From: Phenylobacterium haematophilum
GTDB lineage: Bacteria > Pseudomonadota > Alphaproteobacteria > Caulobacterales > Caulobacteraceae
Direction of reading: 5' to 3'
DNA: 64,000 bases
NCBI RefSeq assembly: GCF_014196295.1
Contig: NZ_JACIDK010000002.1
Coordinates: 310,001-374,000, forward strand
In this document: piece after piece, positions 43,168-52,326 of the stretch
How the letters are laid out: each line of letters opens with the position of its first letter
Numbering within the stretch: the first letter of the stretch is position 1
Position numbers and translations under genes: made by a program
Notes under the pieces: generated by a model
What the model saw: only the letters and a program-made list of their open reading frames with translations
The model's database searches: none
What the model was told of the DNA's origin: nothing

Positions 43168-44439
43168 ATGCTCTACACGCTCTATGAGGCCGGCTATTAC
43201 GCCTCCACACCGCTGCGCTGGGCCGCGCGGGCCACGCGCGACTTCTGGTCGTCGCCGCTCAATCCGGCCAAGGACAGCGAACTCGGCCGGCGGCTGTTCG
43301 CCGGTTCGGACCTGTTCGCCAACCTGACGCGCCGCTATGGCCGCCCGGCCTGGAACATCGATTCCGTGCAGATCGAAGGCGAGAGCGTGCGCGTGCGCCC
43401 GACCGAGGTCTGGTCGACGCCGTGGGTGAAACTGGTCCACTTCACCCGCGACATGGCCGACATGCGCAAGGCCGGCCGCCGCGAGTTGGAGCCGGCGGTG
43501 CTGATCGTCGCGCCGCTGTCGGGCCACTACGCCACGCTGCTGCGCGGCACGGTCGAGGCCTTCCTGCAGGACCACGAGGTTTTCATCACCGACTGGTCGA
43601 ACGCCCGCGACGTGCCGGTGATGGAAGGCCGCTTCGACTTTCACGACTTTGTCGACCATGTCCGCGACATGCTGCGCCAGCTGGGGCCGCGCCCCCACGT
43701 GGTCGCGGTCTGCCAGCCGGGGCCGGCGGTGCTAGCCGCCGCCGCGCTGATGGCCGAGGACGGCGAGGAGTGCCGCCCCGGGACCATGACCATCATGGGC
43801 TCGCCGATCGATGCGCGCCTGTCGCCGACCGTGACCAACAAGCTGGCCGAGGAAAAGCCGTTCGCCTGGTTCAAGTCGACGATGATCGACACCGTGCCGG
43901 CGCCCTATCCGGGCATGGGCCGGCGGGTCTATCCGGGCTTCGTGCAGCTCTACTCGTTCATGTCGATGAACGCCGAAAAGCACCAGGACGCGCACCTGCG
44001 CTACCTGGAAGACCTGATGAAGGGCGACGGCGACGCGGCCGAGAAGCACCTGGAGTTCTACGACGAGTATCTGTCGGTGCTCGACCTACCGGAAGAATTC
44101 TATCTGCAGACCATCGACTACGTGTTCCAGCAGTACCTGCTGCCGAAGGGCGAGCTGGTCCATCGCGGCCGGCCGATCCAGCCCGGATCGATCCGCGACA
44201 TCGGGCTGCTGACCGTCGAGGGCGAGAACGACGACATCTCCGGCATCGGCCAGACCCAGGCGGCGCACGCGCTGTGCACCGGGCTCTCGGACGACTTCAA
44301 GGAGGACTACGTGCAGCCGCACGTGGGCCACTACGGGGTGTTCAACGGCCGCCGCTTCCGCGAAGAGATCTATCCGCGGGTGCGGGCGTTCATCCGTCGC
44401 ATGGAAGGCGCACTCGAAAAGGCCCGCGACGCAGCTTAA
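43168..44439 (+). CDS. phaZ: Intracellular polyhydroxyalkanoate (PHB) depolymerase
   Basis: 423-residue alpha/beta hydrolase that mobilises stored PHB granules to 3-hydroxybutyrate. The nucleophile elbow is VVAVCQPGPAVLAAAA with Cys182, as in the R. eutropha PhaZ1 type, which uses Cys183 instead of Ser. ENDDISGIGQTQAAHAL holds the likely Asp, and VQPHVGHYGVFNGRRFREEI the His. An in-frame ATG lies 10 codons upstream, but AGAGGA precedes the ATG at 43168 and MLYTLYEAGYYASTPLRW is the family N-terminus. Confidence 0.92.
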   Translation: MLYTLYEAGYYASTPLRWAARATRDFWSSPLNPAKDSELGRRLFAGSDLFANLTRRYGRPAWNIDSVQIEGESVRVRPTEVWSTPWVKLVHFTRDMADMRKAGRRELEPAVLIVAPLSGHYATLLRGTVEAFLQDHEVFITDWSNARDVPVMEGRFDFHDFVDHVRDMLRQLGPRPHVVAVCQPGPAVLAAAALMAEDGEECRPGTMTIMGSPIDARLSPTVTNKLAEEKPFAWFKSTMIDTVPAPYPGMGRRVYPGFVQLYSFMSMNAEKHQDAHLRYLEDLMKGDGDAAEKHLEFYDEYLSVLDLPEEFYLQTIDYVFQQYLLPKGELVHRGRPIQPGSIRDIGLLTVEGENDDISGIGQTQAAHALCTGLSDDFKEDYVQPHVGHYGVFNGRRFREEIYPRVRAFIRRMEGALEKARDAA

Positions 44440-44449
44440 GTCTGGCGTC

Positions 44450-45187
44450 ATGAGTATCTTCGGCCGTTCGCTTGCGGACGGCGACCGGCTCGAAGTGGCC
44501 GGCGCCACAGTTCGCCTGAAGGTTCACGCCCGCGCGCGGCGCATTTCCCTGCGGCTCGACCGCACAAAGCGCGAGATCATCGCCACCGCGCCCAGCCAGC
44601 GGCGCCTGCCGGAGGCCGCAGCCTTTGCGCGCGACCGGGCCTCGTGGATCGCCGAGCGGCTGGCCGAGCTGCCGCAGAGCCAGGCGATCGCGCCGGGGAT
44701 GACCATCAGCCTGTTCGGCCAGCCCTGCCGGCTGGAGGCCAGCGACAAGCCGGCCCGGCTGCATCCGGCGACGGAAGAGGCGCCGCTGCGGATCAGCGCC
44801 CGCGGCGAGGGCGAGGCCTACGCAAACGCTGTGATCCGGATCATCAAGCGCCACGCGCTGGCGGTGTTCACCGAGCGCACGGCGTTCTACTGCGCCCAAC
44901 TGGGGGCCAAGCTGCCGAGCGTCACCATGATGGACGCCCGCGCCCGCTGGGGCTCGTGCCGGCCGGGCCTGCCCGGCAAGCCGGCGGCGATCCGCTATTC
45001 CTGGCGCCTGGCGCTGGCCCCGTACGAGGTGGCCGACTATGTCGCCGCCCACGAGTGCGCGCATCTGCTGGAATTGAACCACGGGCCGAAGTTCTGGGCC
45101 CATGTCAGCGCCATGGTCGGGGACGAGCGTCCGCACCGCGCCTGGCTGCGGGCCGAGGGCGCACGGCTGCACGCGTTCGGGCGGTGA
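44450..45187 (+). CDS. YgjP-like (SprT/DUF45) metal-dependent hydrolase
   Basis: 245 residues. The zinc site is VAAHECAHLLELNHGPKFWA, with His201, Glu202, His205 and a third histidine in LNH. MMDARARWGSCRPG and YSWRLALAPYEVADY are typical of this family. Cytoplasmic, no signal peptide. The family is annotated as a putative metalloprotease, and its true substrate is not known. It starts 10 bp after phaZ and may be co-transcribed. Confidence 0.88.
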   Translation: MSIFGRSLADGDRLEVAGATVRLKVHARARRISLRLDRTKREIIATAPSQRRLPEAAAFARDRASWIAERLAELPQSQAIAPGMTISLFGQPCRLEASDKPARLHPATEEAPLRISARGEGEAYANAVIRIIKRHALAVFTERTAFYCAQLGAKLPSVTMMDARARWGSCRPGLPGKPAAIRYSWRLALAPYEVADYVAAHECAHLLELNHGPKFWAHVSAMVGDERPHRAWLRAEGARLHAFGR

Positions 45188-45314
45188 TCTCCCGGGGCGC
45201 ACTAATGTGCGACATCGCCGACCTCGACCATTACCGCGAATTATCTTGGCTCGGCTCCGGACCGGAGGGAGAAGGAGCGGTAAGCCGCGCGTGCGGCCGT
45301 TGGAGCCTTAAGAC

Positions 45315-47159
45315 TTGATCTCCCTCGCGCTCGCCGCGTCGCTGTCGCTGACCGCACCGGAACTTCCGCCCCTGCCGCCGATCAAGCGCGAGGCGCAGGT
45401 CGTCTATGTGGACCGCGCCGGCGCGGTGCTGGGCGTGCGCGGCGGCCGCTACGGTCCGCCCGTCGACATCGCCAAGCTGCCGGCCCATGTGCCGGCCGCC
45501 TTCGTCGCCATCGAGGACCGGCGCTTCTACGAGCACACCGGGTTCGACGCGATCGGCATCGCCCGGGCCATCGTCGCCAACGCCGAGCAGGGCCGCGCGG
45601 CGCAAGGGGCCTCGACCATCACCCAGCAGCTGGCGCGCAATCTGTTCCTCAGCGCCGACCAGACCATGGAGCGCAAGGCCAAGGAGGTGGTCTACGCCGT
45701 CCAGCTGGAGCGCACCTATTCCAAGAAGCAGATCCTCGGGCTCTATCTGAGCCGGGTCTATTTCGGCTCCGGCGCCTATGGGATCGAGCAGGCCTCGCGC
45801 CGCTACTTCGGCAAGAGCGCGGCCAAGTTGAGCTTGCGCGAGGCCGCGACCCTGGCCGGGGTGCTGAAGTCGCCGACCAAGTACAATCCGATCGAGGAGC
45901 CGGCCAACGCCGCGGCCCGCGCCGACCTGGTGCTGGCCGCCATGGTCGAGACCGGCGCGATCACCCCGGCCCAGCGCAAGCAGGCCATGGCCCAGCCGCT
46001 GAAGCTGGCGGGCGGGTCCTACAGCGCCTCGGCCAACTACTTCATCGACTGGCTGGACGGCCAGCGCCGCCAGCTGGTCGGCGCGCCCAAGCAGGACGTC
46101 ATCGTCGAGACCACCCTGGACGCCGGTCTGGAGGCCGCCGCCGCGAGCCAGGCCCGCGCCGTGGTCGAGCGCTACAAGGCCCAGGACGTCAGCCAGGCGG
46201 CGCTGGTGGCGCTGGACGGACAGGGCCGGGTGCGGGCCATGGTCGGCGGCGTCGACTATGCGAGCGCTCCGTATAACCGCGCGGTCACCGCCAAGCGGCA
46301 GGCGGGCTCGGCCTGGAAGCCGTTCGTCTACCTGACCGCGTTGGAGGCCGGCCGCACGCCGGACATGGCGGTGGTGGACGAGCCGACCACCATCGGGACC
46401 TGGTCGCCGCAGAACTACAGCAACACCTTCGCCGGAACCCTGACCCTGGAGCAGGCGGTGGCGCAGTCGACCAACACGGTGGCGGTGCGGCTGGCTGACG
46501 AGGTCGGGCGCGGGAATGTCGCGGCCACCGCCAAACGGCTGGGCGTGGTCTCGGCGGTGAACACCGACCCGGCCATGGCGCTGGGCACCAGCCTGGTCTC
46601 GCCGCTGGAGATGGCACAGGCCTACGGCGCGTTCTCGAACGGCGGCAACCGGGTGCAAGCCTACGGCATCGAGCGGATCCGCACGGTCGGCGGCCAGGTG
46701 CTCTATCAGCGCAAGGCGGCCTCGGCGGCGAACGTGATCGGCAATCCGGCGCTGAGCGACCTCAACCGCATGCTGCGGGGCGTGATCGCGGCCGGCACTG
46801 GAACCCGCGCGAAGATCCCAGGCTACGACATTGCGGGCAAGACCGGCACCACCAGCGACTACAAGGACGCCTGGTTCGCCGGTTACAGCGGCGGCTTCAC
46901 GACCGTGGTCTGGATGGGCAACGACAGCGGCGCGCCGATGAAGCGGGTGACCGGCGGCGGGGCGCCGGCCGAGCTGTGGCGCGGGTTCATGACGACGGCG
47001 CTGAAGCGCGGCCCGGCCGTGGCCATTCCCTATGGTCCGCCGCCGCCGGCGTCGCCGCCCCCGCCTGCGCCGGAGACGATCGAGACGCTGCTCAAGGCGG
47101 CGCCTGAGCCGGCGCCGACCACCACGACGGCCGAGGTGCTCGACCGGCCGCCGATCTAG
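45315..47159 (+). CDS. Class A penicillin-binding protein, short N-terminus
   Basis: 614 residues. Glycosyltransferase domain: catalytic Glu67 in AIEDRRFYEHTG and STITQQLARNLFLS. Transpeptidase domain: nucleophile Ser332 and Lys335 in QAGSAWKPF, SxN at Ser385 (QSTNT), and KTGT at 509-512. The only possible start is a TTG at 45315 (stop codon two triplets upstream), with GGAG nine nt before. The hydrophobic N-terminus (ISLALAASLSLTAPE) is short, more like a weak signal sequence than the usual membrane anchor. A proline-rich tail follows. It converges on a second class A PBP. Confidence 0.88.
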   Translation: MISLALAASLSLTAPELPPLPPIKREAQVVYVDRAGAVLGVRGGRYGPPVDIAKLPAHVPAAFVAIEDRRFYEHTGFDAIGIARAIVANAEQGRAAQGASTITQQLARNLFLSADQTMERKAKEVVYAVQLERTYSKKQILGLYLSRVYFGSGAYGIEQASRRYFGKSAAKLSLREAATLAGVLKSPTKYNPIEEPANAAARADLVLAAMVETGAITPAQRKQAMAQPLKLAGGSYSASANYFIDWLDGQRRQLVGAPKQDVIVETTLDAGLEAAAASQARAVVERYKAQDVSQAALVALDGQGRVRAMVGGVDYASAPYNRAVTAKRQAGSAWKPFVYLTALEAGRTPDMAVVDEPTTIGTWSPQNYSNTFAGTLTLEQAVAQSTNTVAVRLADEVGRGNVAATAKRLGVVSAVNTDPAMALGTSLVSPLEMAQAYGAFSNGGNRVQAYGIERIRTVGGQVLYQRKAASAANVIGNPALSDLNRMLRGVIAAGTGTRAKIPGYDIAGKTGTTSDYKDAWFAGYSGGFTTVVWMGNDSGAPMKRVTGGGAPAELWRGFMTTALKRGPAVAIPYGPPPPASPPPPAPETIETLLKAAPEPAPTTTTAEVLDRPPI

Positions 47160-47167
47160 GGCGCGCC

Positions 47168-49135
47168 CTAGAAGGGAATGTCGTCGATCGGGGCTTTCGG
47201 CTGCGGGGCCTGCGGCTGGGCCGCCGGCTGGCCGCCGACCCCGATGGCGTCAGCGATGCCGTCGACCAGATCGCCGATCGGATCGCTGGGCGCGGGCGGC
47301 TCGTAGGTCCCGCCGGGAATGGCCTGGACCTTCAGCCGCGGCAGGGCCTGGCCCATGAAGTCGCGCCAGATGCCGGCCGGGGCGCCGCCTCCGCTGACCC
47401 GCTTCATCGGCTTGTTGTCGTCCTTGCCGACCCAGACGGCGGCGACGAAGCCGCCGGTGTAGCCGACGAACCAGGCGTCGCGATAATCGCTGGTGGTGCC
47501 GGTCTTGCCGGCCAGGTCGTAGCCGGGAACCTTGGCGCGGGTCCCGGTGCCGCTGGTCACCACCTGGCGCATCATCTGGTTCATGTACTGCAGGGCGGGC
47601 GTGCCGATGACCTGGGTGCGGGCGGTCTTCTCGACGCTGTGGTCGTAGAGGATCCTGCCGCCGGCGGTGCGTATCCGCTGGATTCCGTAGCCCTTGGCCA
47701 GGAACCCGCCGTTGGCGAACGGGGCGTAGGCCTGGGCCATCTCCAGCGGGCTGACCTCGACCGCGCCCAGCGCCATCGAGGGATCGAGCTGGATGTGCGA
47801 GTTGATGCCGAGCCGGCGGGCGGCCGCAGCGACGTTGCCGGTGCCGACCTCGTTCGCGAGCCGCGCGGCGACGGTGTTGATCGACTGGGCCAGCGCCGTC
47901 TGCAGAGTCATCGGCCCGCGAAAGTCGTTCGTGTAGTTGCGCGGCGCCCAGTTGCCGATCTTGATCGGCTCGTCGACCACCATGTCGGCCGGGGTGCGCC
48001 CGGCCTCCATCGCCGCCAGGTAGACGAAGGGCTTGAATGCAGAGCCCGCCTGACGGCGGGCGGTGGTGGCGCGGTCGAACTGGCTGTCGTTGTAGTTGGC
48101 GCCGCCGACATAGGCGCGGATGCGGCCCTCGCCGTCGATGGCGACCAGGGCCCCCTGGCCGATCCCCTGGCTCTTGCCGGCCTCGACCCCCTTGCGGATC
48201 GCCTGCTCGGCGGCGGTCTGGATCGGGAGGTCGAGGGTGGTCTCGACCACTAAATCTTCCGTCGGTTCGCCGACCAGGCTGCGGACCTGGTCGTCGACCC
48301 AGTCGGTGAAGTACTGCGCGCGCTGGTTGGCGAGCGTCGGGTTGACCCGAACCGGGGTCTTGAAGGCCGCGTCGCGCTCGGCCGGGGTGATGGCGCCGGT
48401 GCGGACCATCTCGTCCAGCACTATGGTCGCGCGACGTTCGGCGCGGTCGGTGGCCGAGACCGGCGAATAGCGGCTGGGGCCCTTCATCATGCCGGCCAGC
48501 AGGGCGCTTTCGCCGAGGGTCAGCTGGCTGGCGGGCTTGCCGAAATAGCGTTGCGAAGCGGCTTCGATCCCATAGGCCCCGCCGCCGAAATAGACCCGGT
48601 TCAGATAGAGGGAGAGAATCTCCTTCTTGGAGAACTTGGCCTCCAGCCACATGGCCAGGATCAACTCCTGGGCCTTGCGGCGATAGTTCTGGCTGGGCGT
48701 CAGGAACAGGTTGCGCGCCAACTGCTGGGTGATGGTCGAGCCGCCGCGCAGCGGCCCGCCCTTGTTCTGCATGTTGTAGATCTGGGAGCGCAGGATGCCC
48801 CACGGGTTGAACCCTGGGTGCCAGTAGAACCAGCGGTCCTCGATGGCGATGAACGCCTTCGGCACGTAGGGCGGCAGCGAGTCGAGATCGACCGGCGGAG
48901 TGTTCTGGCTGCCGCGCACGGCGACGAGCGCGCCCGACTGGTCGAGATAGGAGACCGACGGCGCACGGCTGACGTCGTTGAGCTTGGAGGTGTCGGGCAG
49001 ATCGACCGCGAACACCGCGAAGAAGGCCACGACGAAGATCAGCCCCCACACGCCGAGGACTGCGGTCCAATAAAGGAGCGCCTGCAACGGGGTACGCTGG
49101 GCCGGCCGGCGAGGGCCCGGTCCTGACTTGGCCAT
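47168..49135 (-). CDS. Class A penicillin-binding protein 1A
   Basis: 655-residue bifunctional peptidoglycan synthase. A cytoplasmic tail is followed by a membrane helix around residues 19-44. Glycosyltransferase Glu99 lies in AIEDRWFYWHPG, with STITQQLARNLFLT; the transpeptidase has Ser365 and Lys368 in QAGSAFKPF, Ser418/Asn420 in QSINT, and KTGT at 544-547. It ends in a Gln/Pro-rich tail (AAQPQAPQPKAPIDD). It is convergent with, and clearly a paralog of, the gene at 45315-47159, with only 8 bp between their stops. Confidence 0.93.
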   Translation of the reverse strand: MAKSGPGPRRPAQRTPLQALLYWTAVLGVWGLIFVVAFFAVFAVDLPDTSKLNDVSRAPSVSYLDQSGALVAVRGSQNTPPVDLDSLPPYVPKAFIAIEDRWFYWHPGFNPWGILRSQIYNMQNKGGPLRGGSTITQQLARNLFLTPSQNYRRKAQELILAMWLEAKFSKKEILSLYLNRVYFGGGAYGIEAASQRYFGKPASQLTLGESALLAGMMKGPSRYSPVSATDRAERRATIVLDEMVRTGAITPAERDAAFKTPVRVNPTLANQRAQYFTDWVDDQVRSLVGEPTEDLVVETTLDLPIQTAAEQAIRKGVEAGKSQGIGQGALVAIDGEGRIRAYVGGANYNDSQFDRATTARRQAGSAFKPFVYLAAMEAGRTPADMVVDEPIKIGNWAPRNYTNDFRGPMTLQTALAQSINTVAARLANEVGTGNVAAAARRLGINSHIQLDPSMALGAVEVSPLEMAQAYAPFANGGFLAKGYGIQRIRTAGGRILYDHSVEKTARTQVIGTPALQYMNQMMRQVVTSGTGTRAKVPGYDLAGKTGTTSDYRDAWFVGYTGGFVAAVWVGKDDNKPMKRVSGGGAPAGIWRDFMGQALPRLKVQAIPGGTYEPPAPSDPIGDLVDGIADAIGVGGQPAAQPQAPQPKAPIDDIPF

Positions 49136-49238
49136 GTGTCGTCCTAAAGAGTTCGCCGAATACCCGCCCCGAGGCGGCTAGATAGCTGATGCGCACCAAG
49201 CGCGCGACATGATTGACGAGCGATGAACAAGCTCGGCC

Positions 49239-50372
49239 TTAAAGGGTTCCCGGCGGGCGCATCGCCATCAGCGGGGTCATGCCGCTGAGCGAAGTGCGCT
49301 GATTGACGTCGGTCAGTACGAGCACCGCCTCAGGCAAATCGAACGAGACCCGGAACGGCCCGTAGGCCTGGAACTTTGGAACCCCACGATTGTGGGCGCT
49401 CCCGCCCTCGATCACATGGAGACCATCGACGCCCATTGCGAAGAGTGCGTCTCCCCGCCGACCAAGGCCGAAGAAGGCGATGGTGCAAAACGGCTCGCCA
49501 TGCTTGTCGACAGAGCCATCGGGGTCCCAGGCGCGAGGGCAGGGCTGCCGATACAGCAACTCGATCTGCTCGCCGCACACCTCCACGAGCTGTCCGCGCG
49601 ACCTCATGTGCACCAAGCCCACGGCGGCGACGATGCACCCGGGCTTGCCGGCCCGCTCGGCGAGCCCGTTGACTGGATCGCAACCGCCGTTGAGCGGGCC
49701 GCCGCAGAGATCGCCGTGGGCATTGCGCTCGAGGAACGCGACCTGGCCTGTCCGTCTGTCGATCCGGTGCAGCCCGCCTCCCCACTCGCCGGCATTCACG
49801 CCGACGAAGACGTGCGTCGGCGTGAGGTGCAGGACGTTGACGTGTGCGGAGGGAACGCGGTGGGAAAGCGCGAGGCTACGTCCGCCGCCTGGACGGAGGT
49901 CCACCAGTCGCTGTGCGGTGACCAGGACGACTCCGTCCGCCGGGCATTGGACGCCGACCAGTCCTTCGTTGCGGGAGGGTACGGCTGCGATCGCTTGCCA
50001 GTCCAAGCCCACTCGCCGGCGCACCGTGTAGGTCGTCGGGCTTCCGGCAGGCGTGGTCACGGCGACGACCGTATCGCCGTCGTCGCATAGTTCGGCGGCT
50101 GGTTCGGGAATCGCTATCCGCGAGGGGGCCGGCGCATTCTTGCTGACAGTCCAGACCTCTCCTGCGGAGGTCAGGAGCCAAAGACGATCTTGAGCGAAGA
50201 CGGCGCGCTCCACCGACGCATTGTGGGCCGTTCGCGGGAGCGGGGCCGAGGCTTCGTAGTGCCCCAAAGGGAAGTCTTCCCAGCGGAACCCGCTGACCAG
50301 CAAGCCCAACGCCAGGGCGACCACGCCTGCTATCCAGAATGCGGCTCTCGAGGCGGCTTGCGGATCCAGCAT
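49239..50372 (-). CDS. Membrane-anchored cysteine-rich hypothetical protein
   Basis: 377 residues, not recognised. One N-terminal hydrophobic helix (AAFWIAGVVALALGLLVSGF) implies export with a periplasmic body. Short strand-rich units (DRLWLLTSAGEVWTVS, LHLTPTHVFVGVNAGEWGGG, GDALFAMGVDGLHVIEGG) suggest a beta-propeller. Eight cysteines in the second two-thirds (for example LCGGPLNGGCDP and RQPCPRAWDP) suggest disulfides. The frame is open to 50450; the ATG at 50372 puts the helix at the N-terminus. Divergent from the MerR-type gene. Confidence 0.65.
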   Translation of the reverse strand: MLDPQAASRAAFWIAGVVALALGLLVSGFRWEDFPLGHYEASAPLPRTAHNASVERAVFAQDRLWLLTSAGEVWTVSKNAPAPSRIAIPEPAAELCDDGDTVVAVTTPAGSPTTYTVRRRVGLDWQAIAAVPSRNEGLVGVQCPADGVVLVTAQRLVDLRPGGGRSLALSHRVPSAHVNVLHLTPTHVFVGVNAGEWGGGLHRIDRRTGQVAFLERNAHGDLCGGPLNGGCDPVNGLAERAGKPGCIVAAVGLVHMRSRGQLVEVCGEQIELLYRQPCPRAWDPDGSVDKHGEPFCTIAFFGLGRRGDALFAMGVDGLHVIEGGSAHNRGVPKFQAYGPFRVSFDLPEAVLVLTDVNQRTSLSGMTPLMAMRPPGTL

Positions 50373-50481
50373 GAGCGCAGCCTGCCCGCGCCTTACTAGC
50401 TCTGCAATGGAACAGCGACTTGACCCGGCCCCTGGGGCCGCTCCCCTCAATGCGTCGGTCAGCAGCGCAGCGAGGTGATTC

Positions 50482-51486
50482 GTGACCGGTACCGTTCAAT
50501 TCCTGAGCCCTTCTCAGGCCGCCCGGCGGCTGGGGGTCTCGGCCAAGGCGTTGCGGCTCTATGAGGCGCGCGGCCTGATCGCGCCCCTGCGGACCGCCGC
50601 CGGCTGGCGCGCCTATGGCCCCGAGCAGCTGGCGCGGGGCGGCGAGATCGCGACCTTGCGGGCGCTGGGACTCAGCCTGGCGCAGGTGGAACGGGTGCTC
50701 GGCGGCGACGCCAGCGTGCTGGAGCCGGCGCTGGCCGCGCATCAGGCGGCGCTGGAGGCGCAGGGGCGCCGCCTGGCGACGACCATCGAGCGGGTGGCCC
50801 GGATGCGGGCGCAGCTGGCGGCCGGCGCGGCGCCGAGCACGGCGGAGCTGGCGAGCCTGCTGGCGGCCCCGGCGGTCGCCTTCGAGTTGCCCTGGCCGTG
50901 GGGCGGCGAGCGCTTCGATCTGGGCGAGCTGGGGCCGCTGACCTACCTGGTCGGGCCGCTCGGCAGCGGCAAGACGCGGCTGGCCATGCGGCTGGCGCAG
51001 GAACTGCCGGGCGCGCGCTTTGTCGGGCTCGAACGCCTGGAGGCCCCGTCCATGCCGACCGAGCGCGCGGCGGCCGCCGCGGCCTGGCTCGTCGAGGACG
51101 GCGCGATCAGCAGCCCGGCGCTGCTGTCGCTGCTCTCCGAGCTGGAGGTGGAAGACGACGGGGTGCTGGTGGTCGATATGGTCGAGGACGGGCTGGACGA
51201 AACGACCCAGGTCGCGCTGATCGCCTATCTGCGTCGGCGGGGGCTTCAGGCTCGGCCGCTGGTGCTGATGACGAGGTCGGACGCAATCCTCGACCTAGCC
51301 GCGGTCGGCCCCGGCGAGCGCGCGATCTATTGCCCGGCCAATCACAGCCCGCCGATCCATGTGGCGCTGCAGCCCGGCGCGGCCGGCTACGAAGCCCTGG
51401 CCATGTGCCTGGCGCCGCCGCAGGTCCGGGCGCGGACCCACGGCATGATCGCCTGGCGCCCGGAGGCCGGGCGCGCCGCCTCGTGA
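50482..51486 (+). CDS. MerR-type regulator fused to a P-loop NTPase domain
   Basis: 334 residues. Residues about 8-75 are a MerR winged helix (SQAARRLGVSAKALRLYEAR and GWRAYGPEQL), followed by a coiled-coil dimer helix to about 115. The second half has a Walker A VGPLGSGKTRLAMRLAQ (Lys164) and Walker B VLVVDMVEDGLDE (about 228-240), like a stripped ABC/AAA-type ATPase. It may couple DNA binding to nucleotide state; the signal is unknown. GTG start at 50482 with GAGGTGA upstream. Divergent from the cysteine-rich membrane protein, its best candidate target. Confidence 0.8.
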   Translation: MTGTVQFLSPSQAARRLGVSAKALRLYEARGLIAPLRTAAGWRAYGPEQLARGGEIATLRALGLSLAQVERVLGGDASVLEPALAAHQAALEAQGRRLATTIERVARMRAQLAAGAAPSTAELASLLAAPAVAFELPWPWGGERFDLGELGPLTYLVGPLGSGKTRLAMRLAQELPGARFVGLERLEAPSMPTERAAAAAAWLVEDGAISSPALLSLLSELEVEDDGVLVVDMVEDGLDETTQVALIAYLRRRGLQARPLVLMTRSDAILDLAAVGPGERAIYCPANHSPPIHVALQPGAAGYEALAMCLAPPQVRARTHGMIAWRPEAGRAAS

Positions 51487-51821
51487 GCCCAGCTCACGGA
51501 GCATCCGGCGAAAGCATCGTTTGATCGGGGGCGGGGAGCGTGGCGCAATCGGCGGCGAAAGGAGGCGTGCAACGCAACCTCGGCGCTCGCGGAAGGCGAG
51601 CCCGCCTACATGGGAACGCTGCTATCGGTTCGCAATCCCAACATTTTCGCATAACCGCGTTGCGAAAAAAGCGGTTGCTGATGATCTTAACACCGTTATC
51701 TTAGCGATGCTTAGTTCAACTCGCGCAACCGGTGGGGATACCGGTTGCGGATCCCCGGATTGGCCCGAGCCGTGTCCCCACCCGGACTCGCACATTCTCC
51801 CCGAACGCTGGAGGGCTTTCG
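51487..51821. other. Non-coding leader region with hairpin
   Basis: No gene is evident in this 335-bp gap. It includes an AT-richer block (about 51650-51720) that could hold a promoter for the downstream small secreted protein, and a 10-bp perfect hairpin annotated separately. Confidence 0.5.
51724..51749. promoter_or_regulatory. 10-bp inverted repeat upstream of a secreted protein gene
   Basis: CGCAACCGGT, six bases (ggggat), then ACCGGTTGCG: a perfect dyad 72 bp before the ATG at 51822. It could be an operator or, if within the transcript, a leader hairpin; there is no T-run to call it a terminator. Confidence 0.45.
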
Positions 51822-52163
51822 ATGAAGCTCCGTACCCTCGCGGCCGCCTGCGCCGCCATGATGTCCGTCTCCTTCGCCGCCGGCGCGGCGCTGGCTGACG
51901 ATCCGATCACCGCCAAGCTGCAGACCCCGGTCGCGGAAAAGACCAAGTTCATCGCCGGCGGCGCCGTCTTCACCTGCGAAGGCGACACCTGCCTGGCGGC
52001 GGCTCCGTCCTCGCGCACCTACGGCGCGGCGACCTGTAAGGAAGTGGCCAAGAACGTCGGCGCCGTCGCCTCGTTCGGCGGCGCGCGTAAGCAGCTGGAA
52101 GCGGCCAAGCTCGAGCAGTGCAACACCGCCGCCCTGCCGGCCCAGCAAGTGGCCAACCGCTAA
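51822..52163 (+). CDS. Small periplasmic protein, CC_3452-like
   Basis: 113 residues. A clear signal peptide (MKLRTLAAACAAMMSVSFAA, cleavage near ALAD) precedes a compact domain: KFIAGGAVFTCEGDTCLAAA, ATCKEVAKNVGAVASFGG and LEQCNTAALP. Four mature cysteines suggest two disulfides. The pattern resembles a family described from Caulobacter as CC_3452, from memory. Function unknown. The ATG has GGAGGG nine nt upstream, and a strong terminator follows at 52235. Confidence 0.75.
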   Translation: MKLRTLAAACAAMMSVSFAAGAALADDPITAKLQTPVAEKTKFIAGGAVFTCEGDTCLAAAPSSRTYGAATCKEVAKNVGAVASFGGARKQLEAAKLEQCNTAALPAQQVANR

Positions 52164-52234
52164 AGGCTGAAGGATCCAGGTTCGCGCACATCTAGGCGCG
52201 CCTCCCAGCCGCTAGTCTAGTCGAGCCTGTAACT

Positions 52235-52266
52235 CGGGCGCCGGGCCCTCCGGCGCCCGTCTTTCT
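52235..52266 (+). terminator. Rho-independent terminator
   Basis: CGGGCGCCGG / CCGGCGCCCG, a perfect 10-bp stem with a 5-nt loop, followed by TCTTTCT, 72 bp after the CC_3452-like stop. Confidence 0.8.
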
Positions 52267-52326
52267 ATGTGTGCGGCGCCGGTCCGGCTTGGCCGCGGCG
52301 CAAGCGCCGCTTATGAACCCGCCGCG

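Noticed and set aside
45205..45318. Possible 37-residue ORF between the YgjP-like gene and the PBP gene
   Set aside because: Weak ribosome site and no recognisable feature; it overlaps the PBP start. It could be a leader peptide, but nothing supports that.
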